Below, piece by piece: positions 26,345 through 38,500 of a stretch of DNA of 58,618 bases (position 1 is the first letter of the stretch; every line of letters begins with the position of its first letter). The notes beneath the pieces are model-generated. The model was not told the DNA's origin, ran no database searches, and saw only the letters and a list, made by a program, of their open reading frames with translations. This DNA is from Parcubacteria group bacterium. GTDB taxonomy: Bacteria; Patescibacteriota; Patescibacteriia; UBA9934; GWF2-40-263. A program made the position numbers and the translations under genes. Where the stretch lies: assembly GCA_013204395.1 (NCBI GenBank), contig JABMNZ010000014.1:1-58618 (forward strand), written 5' to 3'.

Positions 26345-26775
26345 AAATGTGGATCAACCCCCAACGCTTTCAGAATTTGCTCTTGCAGAACGAACATCTT
26401 TTCCTTCTCAGCTGGTTTTTCGTGATCATGTCCAAAAATGTGCAGGATTCCATGGACAAGAAGGAACATGACTTCTTTTCGCACGCTATGACCCACCTCC
26501 TTTGCCTGTCGTTTCGCCTGATCATAACTAATGAGCACTTCACCCTTAAGTGACTCCTCGTTTAGTTCAAAGGACAACACATCTGTTAAGCAGTCTTTCC
26601 CACGCAGAGTTCTGTTAAACTCTCTCATTTCTTCTGGCGAGATAAAGGCTACAGAAATCAATGCCTTTGGGTTACCCAAGGCCTTGGAGGTCTCTCTCAA
26701 GACCTTATCGAGAATGGCTTTATTCAAACGTTGAGATCCATCAAGTAAAGACTGATTTATTTCTACCTGTATCAT
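26341..26775 (-). CDS. ybeY: Endoribonuclease YbeY
   Basis: 144 residues with the metal-binding HGILHIFGHDH near the C-terminus (family H-G-x-L-H-L-x-G-Y-D-H) and SVAFISPEEMREFNR plus TDVLSFEL earlier. YbeY is a zinc-dependent RNase needed for 16S rRNA maturation and ribosome quality control. It is flanked by 4-bp overlaps with both neighbours. Confidence 0.96.
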   Translation of the reverse strand: MIQVEINQSLLDGSQRLNKAILDKVLRETSKALGNPKALISVAFISPEEMREFNRTLRGKDCLTDVLSFELNEESLKGEVLISYDQAKRQAKEVGHSVRKEVMFLLVHGILHIFGHDHEKPAEKEKMFVLQEQILKALGVDPHL

Positions 26776-27917
26776 AAAGCGCTCTGTGAGCCCGTTGCAT
26801 CCATTGTAGTACTCGCATCCCCTGTCACACTCGCATCTAAACTCGCTCCTGACGCTTCTTCTAATTCCAGATCCGCTGAAGTGTCTACCAAGACCGATGT
26901 GGCACCCACTAACTCGACGGAGTTAATCATCATCTTCATGGTCTGCAAATAATCTACACGAGCTTTTGTCCCCGTATCATACGTGAACACCAATACTCCT
27001 GTACCAAGATCAATGTAAGCCACAAGCAAGTTATCTGACTGTATCAAAGGAAGTCCTGTCTTGGTGGTGTCCTCCACATAATCTTTAATTCCAATTTCAT
27101 CCTCAACCCAAGTCTTCAAATCAATAGACCCACTTTTTGTCACAGCCTCTACTTCAAACCCCTCACCTGTTTGAGCATCAAGGACAACCCCCTTAGCATT
27201 GGTTTCCATTTCAAAAACAGTTGGGTAACTGAATTGATACAGTTCATACCCAGCCTGACCCTGATACAAAACAACGAGCCCAGCTCCAATGAGCGTTCCA
27301 GGAGCTGTGCCATTAGGATTGTATCGATGAAACACTTCGTTCCCATCCAAGAATCCATCTGAATCAGAATCCGGTAGTCTGTAATTCGTCTTGTAGACCT
27401 GTTTTTCCTCTGTATCAGACAATCCATCTGAGTCGGAATCCACGCCCGGAGTGACCTTAGTCGCAAATGGATCTGCCACAGGGTCAGCCTTCTTATCTGG
27501 CACAACCGTTTCTACTGGCTTATCCGGCACGGCAACCACTGGCCGCGTTGTTGTTTTTACTGGTGTGACCACCACAACGGGCTCTGGCTCTGACACCAGA
27601 GTTACGGCATACCATCCACCAAGAGAAAGAATGGTGATGCCCACAAGCCCACCAATGACAATCATCTTTGTGCTTGATCGTTTTTTTGGAAGAGCTTTTG
27701 GTTTTGGTGCTGGGGGCGGAGCCGACGGAGCTGCTGGTGCTCTCACCTCCACGACAGTCTGTTTCTCCTTTTTTTTCGATGGTTCATGCATGACCCCATC
27801 TGACCCATGTCTATATCTTCCGGGCATCGTGAACACGCGCGCTTCAGGACCTGAAGGCTTCACTTCCGCCACTTGGGCTGGCGGTTGTTCAAGTTTTGCT
27901 TTCTCTTTATTGAACAT
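26772..27917 (-). CDS. Membrane-anchored protein with TSP3-type calcium-binding repeats
   Basis: 381 residues. A basic Pro-rich cytoplasmic part (1-~80) is followed by one membrane segment (MIVIGGLVGITILSLGGWYAV), then a Thr/Val/Pro-rich linker and two thrombospondin-type-3-like repeats (DSDSDGLSDTEE and DSDSDGFLDGNE). A globular domain follows (YELYQFSYPTVFEMETN...), with a weak similarity to lipoprotein-type beta domains, and an Ala/Ser/Thr tail. The repeats usually bind calcium and stiffen extracellular linkers. It is the first of three successive genes of the same plan. Confidence 0.7.
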   Translation of the reverse strand: MFNKEKAKLEQPPAQVAEVKPSGPEARVFTMPGRYRHGSDGVMHEPSKKKEKQTVVEVRAPAAPSAPPPAPKPKALPKKRSSTKMIVIGGLVGITILSLGGWYAVTLVSEPEPVVVVTPVKTTTRPVVAVPDKPVETVVPDKKADPVADPFATKVTPGVDSDSDGLSDTEEKQVYKTNYRLPDSDSDGFLDGNEVFHRYNPNGTAPGTLIGAGLVVLYQGQAGYELYQFSYPTVFEMETNAKGVVLDAQTGEGFEVEAVTKSGSIDLKTWVEDEIGIKDYVEDTTKTGLPLIQSDNLLVAYIDLGTGVLVFTYDTGTKARVDYLQTMKMMINSVELVGATSVLVDTSADLELEEASGASLDASVTGDASTTMDATGSQSAL

Positions 27918-27921
27918 GACT

Positions 27922-28653
27922 TCATTCTACCACTGGAATGTCCGTTAACTTACCGTCACCCAGCGGATTATAACCACCACTCACTTCATCTCCATCTGTA
28001 TACCCATCTCCATCTGTATCTGGACTAAGTGGGTTTGTCTTCCAAGTCATCACCTCTTCACGATCAAAGAGACCATCACCATCTGTATCCTCACTCAGTG
28101 GACTTGTTCCATATTCTTCCTCTTCAGCATCAGTCAGACCATCTTTATCAGAATCTGCTGTGGAAATCTCTGGTTCTGGTTCATCAACTGGTTCTGGTTC
28201 TGTTTCAACCGTAGGTTCTGGCTCGGTAACTACAGCAGGGGCTGGCGTAGTATCCACAACATCGATAACAGCCGCTGGTGGTTCAGGTGTTGTTGGTGTG
28301 TTTGAAGAAAGAATCTTTGTAGAGATGAAAAACGCTGCGGCGATCACGACCACAATACCAAAGACAAGTACGACAGGCTTCCAAGGGAAACCACGTTTGC
28401 CAGCCATGTCGTCTAGCACATTTCCCAATTCAGGAGCTGGCACCTGAGGGGCAGATTGAGCCGGTGGAGCTATCGGCTGCGCTGCCAAAGGCGGCGGAGC
28501 TGGAGCGGGCATTGGTGCAGGAGCAGGAGCCGGTGTAGGCATGATCGCTGGCGCAGGGGCTGCCGCTTGTTCCGTTGGTGCTACGGGCGAAGGAGCTGCC
28601 TCGTCTGTCTTGGCAAAAATGTCTTCTGGTTCTTTTTGAGCATAATCAAACAT
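27922..28653 (-). CDS. Membrane-anchored TSP3-repeat protein
   Basis: 243 residues. The cytoplasmic N-terminus is highly enriched in Pro and Ala (about 20-85). One membrane helix follows (PVVLVFGIVVVIAAAFFIS), then a Pro/Glu/Val linker and three calcium-binding repeats (DSDKDGLTDAEE, DTDGDGLFDREE, DTDGDGYTDGDE), ending YNPLGDGKL. It lies 4 bp from the 26772-27917 gene. Function is unknown; an exposed stalk or adaptor is plausible. Confidence 0.7.
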   Translation of the reverse strand: MFDYAQKEPEDIFAKTDEAAPSPVAPTEQAAAPAPAIMPTPAPAPAPMPAPAPPPLAAQPIAPPAQSAPQVPAPELGNVLDDMAGKRGFPWKPVVLVFGIVVVIAAAFFISTKILSSNTPTTPEPPAAVIDVVDTTPAPAVVTEPEPTVETEPEPVDEPEPEISTADSDKDGLTDAEEEEYGTSPLSEDTDGDGLFDREEVMTWKTNPLSPDTDGDGYTDGDEVSGGYNPLGDGKLTDIPVVE

Positions 28654-28682
28654 ATATATGAAACTGAATTCTTTTCTAAATA

Positions 28683-29477
28683 TTATTGAAGTACACCTGG
28701 ACCTATTGGGCTATAACCCGCCGAAACCTCATCTCCATCGCTGTATCCGTCCCCATCAGAATCAGGATTGTTTGGATCTGATCCATACTCTTGTTCCTGA
28801 GCCGTTGTCAGTCCATCCCCATCGTCATCAGCACTAGGATCTGGTTCAGATGATGTAGATGATTCTTTTACTGCTCTCCTTGCGTCAGTTCGACAATCGT
28901 CGTACATCAATTCATCTTCTATTCCATAACACTGGTCGGGATCTTTAGATTCAAGAGCTTGTGTATATAACTCCAAGTCAACACATTTTTGACTTCCTTC
29001 GGTACACCCAGAAGTTTGCCCAGATGAACTTCCATGTCTTATAAACAAGTTTGCACATTGAGATCTTTTAGAGGAGTCCTCTATCTGAGCACAAAAAGCC
29101 CAATTATTACTATCAATCGCCAGTTTTAAATTCACTCCATCGTTACATCTACCAGAATGACTCTTCATCCCCTGACAGTAAGCGGGGTTTCCACTTTCTG
29201 TTGCCACTGACCAGTAACACCCATCTTTCTCTTGCTCATCATTAAGAAGCTCGCACACTTCAGAGGAAAGCTGCGTTTCAGCAATTTTGGTTATTTGTCG
29301 GTTAGTGAGCTCTTCAACATTAACCGTCTCGTTGGCCACCAAAAGCACCTCATCACCACCCCCAAGCACCCTGGAGATAACAACCACCACCAAGACAACA
29401 ACAACCACCGCCCCAGCACCGATTGCAATGGGCTTCCATGGGATGTTTATTCCTGATGGTGAATCGTTAAAATCCAT
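28683..29477 (-). CDS. Membrane-anchored Cys-rich protein with TSP3-type repeats
   Basis: 264 residues. A short N-terminus precedes one membrane helix (PIAIGAGAVVVVVLVVVVIS). A central Cys-rich domain (about 60-200) has roughly ten cysteines in regular spacing (SSEVCELLNDEQEKDGCYW, CQGMKSHSGRC), probably disulfide-bonded. Two repeats follow (DDDGDGLTTAQE, DSDGDGYSDGDE) and the same Y-x-P-x-G ending as its neighbour. The Cys-rich domain is unassigned. Confidence 0.65.
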   Translation of the reverse strand: MDFNDSPSGINIPWKPIAIGAGAVVVVVLVVVVISRVLGGGDEVLLVANETVNVEELTNRQITKIAETQLSSEVCELLNDEQEKDGCYWSVATESGNPAYCQGMKSHSGRCNDGVNLKLAIDSNNWAFCAQIEDSSKRSQCANLFIRHGSSSGQTSGCTEGSQKCVDLELYTQALESKDPDQCYGIEDELMYDDCRTDARRAVKESSTSSEPDPSADDDGDGLTTAQEQEYGSDPNNPDSDGDGYSDGDEVSAGYSPIGPGVLQ

Positions 29478-29516
29478 ATTCGTTTTGAGTACTAACTTCT
29501 TTTATGCATTTACAGG

Positions 29517-32500
29517 CTACGGAAATGTGAATGGAACGATACTCGATGAAAAACAAGGGCCTGTGCAGGATGAGGACGCCGAAGCAGAACCCTCGTACGG
29601 ACAGTAGGTTAATGTGAAATCACTAAAGGTCATATATCCTGACCCATAGAACTCATGTCGCAGCGGGATAGTCTGCTCAGATGTGTCACACGAAAATTGT
29701 TCAGGGAACGGTAGAGTCACCTCTGAACCAGGCACAACTTCTCCAACCGTTGTAACAATACTACTCTCATTGGTCGTTGATAGAGCCACATTCGTTCCCA
29801 GAATCGAATTCACGATCGTGGCGTACATCGCGGCGATCTCATCCTCATCTTCAGCAGCAAAATCATAATTCCCAGTACAATCACTTACCGCATCAATATC
29901 ATCCCAATCACACTCATTGTCTGACATGTGCGCCATATATCCCTCAAGAATCGGATCGTCTGTTACGGCTGCCGAATAGAAAACGATATCTGAATAGATA
30001 CCCTCGTCCATAAAGTCATCGGCAACATCCGCAACACAGGCTGGTACACCAGTCCATGAACCCTGGTACGAAGAACTGTAACTTGAATCACAGGCATCTC
30101 CAGAAGCTTGAAAAGAGGCATTCGCAGAAGGGTCCCCATCAGAAAGTAGAACAATGATCTTAACGTCAGCTGTGGAGTTACCCATAGCAGTTACGGCTCT
30201 CTGAATCCCTTTGTACGTCGGTGTTCCACCTGAGTTTTGGTAATCAGCAGGATCACTTGCATCACCACCAGGAATGAGATGGCACGAGTCACAAACACAT
30301 GATGCGTAGTCGTCGACTAGTGTCTTAATGATGTTAACATTCGTACCAGCGTCATCCATAAAGCCGTTGGTCGAACTTGGTTCACTATATGTATCCATCC
30401 ACGCTCCATCTATACCAGGATACAGACCTGCCGGAGTATCCATGTTGCAGAATCCTGTCGACCAGTAAGATTTATATTGTTTTGAGTAGCTTACAAGACC
30501 AATCTGCAACGTAGAATCAGACAAGTCATAGGCATCGTAAAGATCATCAATAGCATCTTTTGTTGCCTCAACAACGTAATCGATGCGTCTAACTCCAACA
30601 GGTGCCCCATAGGCAGTGCATGAGATTTTACAATGACTATCCTCCGAACAACTATCTCCAGGCACTTCACCACCGGAACATATATTACTCACACAGGTAC
30701 CAGTCGTCGAGCCACAATAAGTTCCAGAACATGACTCGCCGTCAGTGACGGTCGCCCCACCACCATTACAATATTTTTGACTATCATCTGGTGGTTTATC
30801 CATCGAGCCAGACAAATCTGTCACGAAGATAATATCTACATCCGGAAGTTCCACTTCTTGATCATCAATACTGGCCGTAATCTCTGTAGCGACGGAACAG
30901 GCTGGTATGTAAAGCACTCCGTTGTCTGGGGAGGCTCCTGCGGCGTTTTGGTAGCTGTACAAATCAATCGAATCTTCACGTCCGGCTCCCTCAAGTTCAC
31001 TTTGTACAGACAACCCAACCGTTTGGTAATCAACTGGACAAGATGAGTCACAGTCACCGGCACAAACTGGAGGGACACAAGATCCTTCATAACAAGTATT
31101 TCTGTCACCACCAGACAACAAATCACCAATGGATCCGTTTAATATATATGCCTGATAATCTAGCGTACAAAGATCCCCATTCTCCGTACCACCATCACAG
31201 ACACCTAGCCATCGGCAGGTATACGCATCTGCCAGACCACCAGCGTCACCATATTCGGATGCCGCACAATTTCCCACCGTCTGTGCTTCAACAGAGTCAT
31301 ACCAAGTAAGCTCTGTTGAATACGCACCATCACAAACTTCATTTCCATTTAAATCACCGTCGCCGCAGAACCCACCTGAGACCGTTCTGTACTGACAGAG
31401 TTGGTTACAGTAGTTACAGGTGCTTTCATATCCAGCCACACAAGCGGTGCCGTTATCATCTCCATCATCACAACTTTCTGCTCCTACATAGACGTAGTCA
31501 TCTCCACAGATATTCCACTGACACTCGTTAGTACATTCGTCATTGTCGGAATTATTACCATCGTCGCAAGCTTCTGCGCCTTCAACCGTTCCATTTCCAC
31601 ACTGTTGATTACCTCCAACACAGTCCTGCCAAGTATTCCACGTACACTGGTTTGGATCTACTGGATCTACACATGTTCGGTAACGGAATAGATCATAATC
31701 GAGGTCTGGACAAGAACCAGACTCACACGAACCAGGGCTGGTAGCACTAGTATAAGCCGCCGTAGCGGTATTACACTTAGTTCCAATATCACTTGCACTG
31801 GTACAAAGTCCCGTTGATGAACATGAACCAGAATCGCAATCTGAATTTACATCACATGCATCACCTACATCATCATAATCAGCACAAACGTCTCCCGTAC
31901 CACAAGCTGGATAAACGACTCCACACAAGCTGGCGTCAGCACAAGTTGATCCTGCGACCGTACATCTAACTCCGTTGGCACAAAGCATTCCTTCCTCCTC
32001 TTCATAATCACCATCACACTGCTCAGTTCCATTAACTACCTCATCACCACAGGAAGGACCTGGGGCCGTACAGTTATAGGCACAGGAATTGCCAGCATTG
32101 GTCACGTACTGTCCATTTGAGTTTGCACAGGTATTAAGAGCAGTCCACGACGCAGGTGTTGACCATCTTAAGGCACTAAAATTCGCTGTTGTTCCACAGT
32201 CACACTGCTCAGCCCCAGCCAGATAACCATCACCACAATAGAAAGACGCTGAATAAGTACAGTCATTGCCACAGAATCCATAGGTGCCATTAAGAGAGCC
32301 GTCATCACAAGCTTCTGAACCATCAACTACTCCATTACCACAGGCAAAAGGGAAACATTCAGCTCCTTCACCCGCTGCCGATATAGCATCCTGCATAGAG
32401 CAACTAGATAGTGCATCAAGGAAGCAGGATATGGTGATCTGACCATCATCGGCCACACCATCCAGGTTGTAATCACACAGCTCGACCTCTGTATCGCCAA

Positions 32501-35500
32501 TTTCACATACTTCTGTGACCCCCTGAATACCATCTCCACAAATTTCAGAGTCACCCCATGAGCTTCCATCACAGAATAAAGCCGTACCGGTAAAACCTGT
32601 TGCCAAAGAGACCGAACTTGACGTTGGAGCCTGACCAGCCGGGTATTCAACGTAAATCGTGGCGTCGTCGGATGAAGACGTATCAATATCATAGGACCAT
32701 GCCCTCTCCCCCGCCAGCTCTAATTGCGCATACAAAACGTAAGCTTCACCTCCGATACTTTGATAACCGTATAAATGAGAGTCATTTGGACACTCGAACA
32801 CCCCAGCTTCTCCATCCCAACAAGAAGCTTCGTCATAGACATCACCGTCACACTGGAAAAAGGCGTTTAGTGGATCTGTCGGAATCGTTGAGCCAAGTGC
32901 ATTTGAAAGTTCACTGTTCCAGGAACCCCAGATGGAGTTGGTCATGGATGGGATGAATGTCCCGTTTTCAATTCGCGGATACCCCTCAACACAACTCTCC
33001 GTTCCAGGACAATCTGAATCCTCATCACAACTCATTCCCTTTGTGATCTCACAGTGCTTGTTGTCCTCACCGTAGGCATCCAGTGTGTCGTTCAAGGTTC
33101 TCATGTCCGTAAGACGTCTCATGTCTCGAGTGAGCTTTGCCTTATCATCTCCGCAGGTCAAAGATGAGGCCGCCAGAGAACAGCTACCGTCTTCACAAGC
33201 GTCATAACACTGACTGTCACGGTCACAGGTAATGTAGTCTCCATCGGTACCTGTTGAGTCCGTGGCAAACGTGGTGCCAAACTTACAGAGCCCTACATTT
33301 TCAACATCATCATCATTGGCATTGAAGGCGAACGTTTCCATTACACGACTGAAGACCTCTACTGATTCTTCCTCAGCATCTTCATTGGAGGAGATTACGT
33401 AAATATTAGGATAGATATTCGTTGCATCCTGATTGGCCGCGGCCACATAAATCGTACTTCCTGACTGAACCGCCTGATATCCATCTAACGTTATTTCTGT
33501 AAATTCTCCTGTAAATCCTTGAGCCTGCGCCCAAGCACTTGGTGAGAGATAGTCATCATTAGGAATCACACGAACACCAATAGCATCACTGGCACCATCA
33601 ACCTGGAAAATCAGTTCTTTTTGAATACTAGATGAAGTTACGGAGCTATTTACATTGATCGGATCTAAGAGCGCTGGGAGGTCATCGCTTTGTCCATCTT
33701 CACCGTAATCGCGACAATAGTAAAAAGTAAAGTAACTAGGCAAGACATCCTCCACATAAGGAAAGTTAAGGGTTGCGGAGCTTAATGACGGCCAGATATT
33801 TTCACAAAGCAGGGCAGTGATCACCTCCTCGCCAGATTCAGCGTGAGCCGGTATGGCATCGATTTCTGGGGTAGTCGTTGTGGCTGCTACGGTTGGCTGA
33901 TAGGCCGTTGTTGGCACAAATAGCGTGTCAACGATTATCGTCGCTGTAGCTATCACCGTATCTTTTCCATCGGCACCGGCACTAGAAAATTCCGCTGTTG
34001 GTGCATCAGCCACAGCATCTAATGTCACAATATCTTCGGCGACCGTATCTGCCTCAGATGTTGAGAACCAGGTCCAAGCCCACTCATAAAGAAGGGGGAG
34101 TTCCGTTATTTGTTCATGAAGCCCACTTGTTCTAATGGTGTATGGAGTTGCTAAGAACGAATGTGTTTCCGTTGATGAAGTAAACAAATTCATGCTTGCT
34201 GATTCGTAATCTTGAGCATTCACATCACCCTGATCATCTGTCACCACCTCTTCAAGCTCACAAATCTCATCACCTACATAGAAACCCTGTCTATAGCCAT
34301 CAACGGTACAGTTATTACCGATACAGAGAGGACCACCATACTCACTGACCAAACCCTCTTTTAAGGTGTCGGTTGAAACATCATCGCCCAGTATATAAAT
34401 CCCATACCTTCCAAACTCCTCCAGCAAAGTCTCGTAATTCAAATTCACTCGCATGGAATCTATAACGGAGTCTCCATCAGTATCAACACGCTGAGTTGTG
34501 TAAGAAATCGGGGCGTAACAGACTTGAATAGTTGTCGCTGGAGCTGCTGAAGCTGATCTTCCAAATAATCCCAGAACGGTTTGCTTAAGCCATGTCCAGG
34601 CCCTGAAAAATACAGACTGATTTCCATCTGAAAGAACTAGTTGAAGATGGCTTTCTGGACAGGTTGATGAATCAACAGTCACGCCGTTTATTTCAGAAAG
34701 GACTAAATAAAGATTTGCATCATATTCAGAGCCATCAATAGCCCCATCAGGATTAGTTGGATCATCAATACTTAAATCAAAAGAGGCGCTGTCCATGTCC
34801 TCGGTAAATTCAACCCACACAGCTGTATTTCTACAGTATCCAGCAGATGGACTATTTGTTGGAGGATTGATCGTACCGATGGTAGGTCGTGGTACACAAC
34901 AACCAGAATCTCCACACCCAAGTGTCCCATCCGTAGAACACTGACTGTCCGTGTCACAAGAACACTGAAGCTGCATAGTGGATGTTCCTGTTTTATCATC
35001 GGCTGTAACACTGACCGTTGAGGTAGCTAGGGATGTTGCTGGATTCACTTCAACAGGTGCTCCCGTAGCAACAATACCTACCCCATAAGCTCCCGTAACA
35101 TACGTTGCGTTAGCGGCACCATCACATTCTTCTCCCCCCTTAGTAGGGTTCCAAGTAATGGTTCCATCTCCACATAGGGACATGGTTGCATTATCGAAAT
35201 TCCCTCCCTCGTTCAAACAGTTTGAAGAACACCCATCGCCATCAAGTCCATTTGAATCATCACAGTCTTCTCCTCCATCCTCAGCGGTCCACTCACGCAC
35301 TCCATTTCCACAAATTGCCGAGATGGAAAGTGACCCCTCGTTCAAACATTGAATAGAACAACCATCACCATTTTCCATGACCCCATCGTCACCATCAATA
35401 ATTCCGTCTGGACCAGCAGCCGTCCCATCGTCACATTCCTCTCCAATACCACGTAAACCATCCCCACAAACTGAGTAAGCCACAACGGATGCTGTTGACC

Positions 35501-38500
35501 CCTCGTTCAAGCAGAAGCGTGAACACCCATCGCCACTGGTGTTATTTCCATCATCACAATCTTCTCCACCTTGAGAAGGGTTATGGTCACGAATACCGTC
35601 ACCACAGAACGCTCCAACAGAAGCGCTACCTTCATTTTGACAGATCGCAGAACAACCATCACCACCAACAATATCACCATCGTCACATTCTTCTCCATTT
35701 GATGCGGTTACAATTCCATCTCCACAACAACCACTTCCCGTAGTCTCACAGGTATCTCCACTCACGTAAGGACAAGATGTAGAAGATCCATTCGAACAGG
35801 CAACTAGTGAAATGGAGCAGGCCCCTACACAGGAATTACTACTACACGCACCGTCACTGGAACACGTGTCTCCAGCATCTTCATAGTCATAACAAACGAG
35901 TCCATCACTACATAATCCACTCACACAATCTGCATCGTACGCGCAAATATCTCCAGCACCACCAAGGGTCGAGGTGGCCACGGCACTTGTACAAAAAGAG
36001 TTTTGACATGTTTCATCACAGGCACTATCCACCTCACAGGTGATTCCAGAACCCACACACTGCTCAGCACACTGAACAACCACTGTTGTGTCAAACAGAC
36101 AGGCACTGTTACAAAACGCACTCGTGTTGTCGCAATCCTCACCATTTTCAACGATGCTGTTTCCACAGACAGACTCAAATACGGTAATCGGCGCCCCCGC
36201 AGATAAACAGGAGCTATTACAGTAGGCTGGGAATTCATCTGTTAGTTCTATGGTTCCATCGGACACCATGTACCCCGTAATATCTACCTGTCCTGCAATC
36301 GTAGAGGAACCTGTTGCTACACCTGTTCTGTTAGGGTTATCCGTTGAAACCCATGCGTCCCATATATACGAACCCGGCTGCAATGCCTGTCCTGTCACGG
36401 AGCAGTCATCTGGAGCCCCAAAAGCCGTCGCGTTAAACTCTGCGCGATCACCGATATAGCTCATGTTTGCGAGGGCTGGACTGACAGCAACTGAGTCAAT
36501 ACTACAGACAACATCAGAATCCTTTGTTTTATACTTCCAAGAAAAATCATCTGGAAAGTACAGATTGGCCGCTGTTCCATAGTTAGAACCAGACTCGTCA
36601 AGCGGTACTCCTGTGTCAGACACAACACTTCCATCGATCCATACCCTATACCAGGTATTCTTCGTCATGTTTTCATTTGTATCAAACTGGATCTGAATGG
36701 TGTCTGGATCATTTGAGAAAGAAACGGAACTCACAAACTCTAAAGCCGCGTCAATATAAGTAAGCTCATCTACATGACAAAGTGAATCAGAACATTCAAA
36801 AAGCTTCACGTTGCCCCCATAGGTAAAGCTGGACACCATGTCTGTATTGAACTCCGCCCAAGGCAATGCGTTCACACAAGCCGCTGAACAATTTGGGAAA
36901 TACTCACTCACCCTTGGATCGACAAAATTGATGACCAGGTCACCTGAACCACTTGGATTTCCCTCGGCCTCGTTTACAAAAGCCGATATGACTGCAGGCA
37001 CTCCAGAAACAGTCTCACTAATAGCCGTAACAATATTTGAACAATCACTCACCGGTGGATCCACGACTGGAACAGTGGCTGCTGAATTATTCGAAGACCA
37101 ATCTAGACTATATCCGTTACAAGAAAGACTGATACAAGAATCATTGGCTGCCACAAGAGACCCGTAATAATCCAGCGTACCTGGAACTCGAGTGGTGTAA
37201 TCATTTGGTGTCATGAGAACACTCCCAACCTCACAGTAATCTAGACTGTCACGCGTCTTAAATTCCCAAACATAGTCTCTTTGCAAATACCCACCACCCT
37301 CAGCAGCCGTGGCCTTAATATCTGGAAGTACTCCATCGCCATCAAGAGTGACTCGGTAATACGTGTCTGGGTCTAAATCAGCAGCAGGAGCCCAAATCAC
37401 CGCCCTGGTGGGTGTTGAGATCGTACCTGAGGCATCCGCAAGTCTGACCCAACTAGAATCATCACATCGTCCAGTTATTGGATCCTCTAAAATACACTCC
37501 TCAACCATCACCGTAGTGGCATCTAGTGTCAGAGGGTCAATGTCGAGCGTAAACTCTGCGCGAATGACGGCATTCACACAAATATCTTCCGGATCACTCC
37601 AGCCTTCCCATGGTGATGGTGACTGCACTGAACCACCCGTACAGGCAACGACTACTTCTGGAACCGCTGGCACTTCTCCGGTAGTGATTTTATAAGCGTA
37701 ATGGCTGGCAACAGCGGTATTAGCCGGACAACTTGTTAAACACGTTCCGTCACCACAACAACTCTCCCCTGAGGCACAGAGGTTCTGGTCTTCACGGCAG
37801 TCACCCACAGAAAAATTCACCGAATTTGATGTATACGAATTTACACTCTCCGTAGCAAAGACTGGTCCCGTCGCTGCTCCAACAGGAGCTTCGGCGTAAG
37901 TGATTCTACTGTTTGTCCAAGCGCCAGGAGTGGTTGTAAGAACTGAATAAAACTCAACGGTCCCAAGTGAGCTACCGAAGTTCTCTCCATATAACGTTGT
38001 CATGGTCCCTACCGGACCCGCAGATGGTGAGATGCGGCAAACAGACGGACCCGCAGAATCATTGATAATATCAAAATCAACTGGGGCAGATTCTCCGCTG
38101 TCTTGGCGCTGAACAGAAAGATCGTAGGTTGTGAAGTCTACAGGCACAGACGGATCTGAAGGATCTCTCGTATATTCTTCCGGGACCTTGATGGTAATGT
38201 AATTGTCATGCCAAAAATCACCCTCACACACATCTGGGAATTCGGAATCACCAAGCGCTTGAAGGCCAGAAAGTTGATTCTCTAACCAAACATAACCCAC
38301 AGCTGTACCAAATCCGGTTCCATAGATCGTCATGTACTGACCTGGAGGACCCATGTCACCAACATTTTCACATGTATCACCACTAGAACAATCACTATCG
38401 TCACCACAATGGGCCCCAACCGTAGCAAAAGCGGTCACACAAGCCTTCCATCCAGTGTCGACGGAGGAAATAATTGGCGTCTCTCCTGCAGAGGAATCAT

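Noticed and set aside
31300..35800. Regularly spaced repeats resembling a CRISPR array
   Set aside because: They are coding for Cys-rich protein repeats in one long frame, vary in length and sequence, and no cas genes are present.
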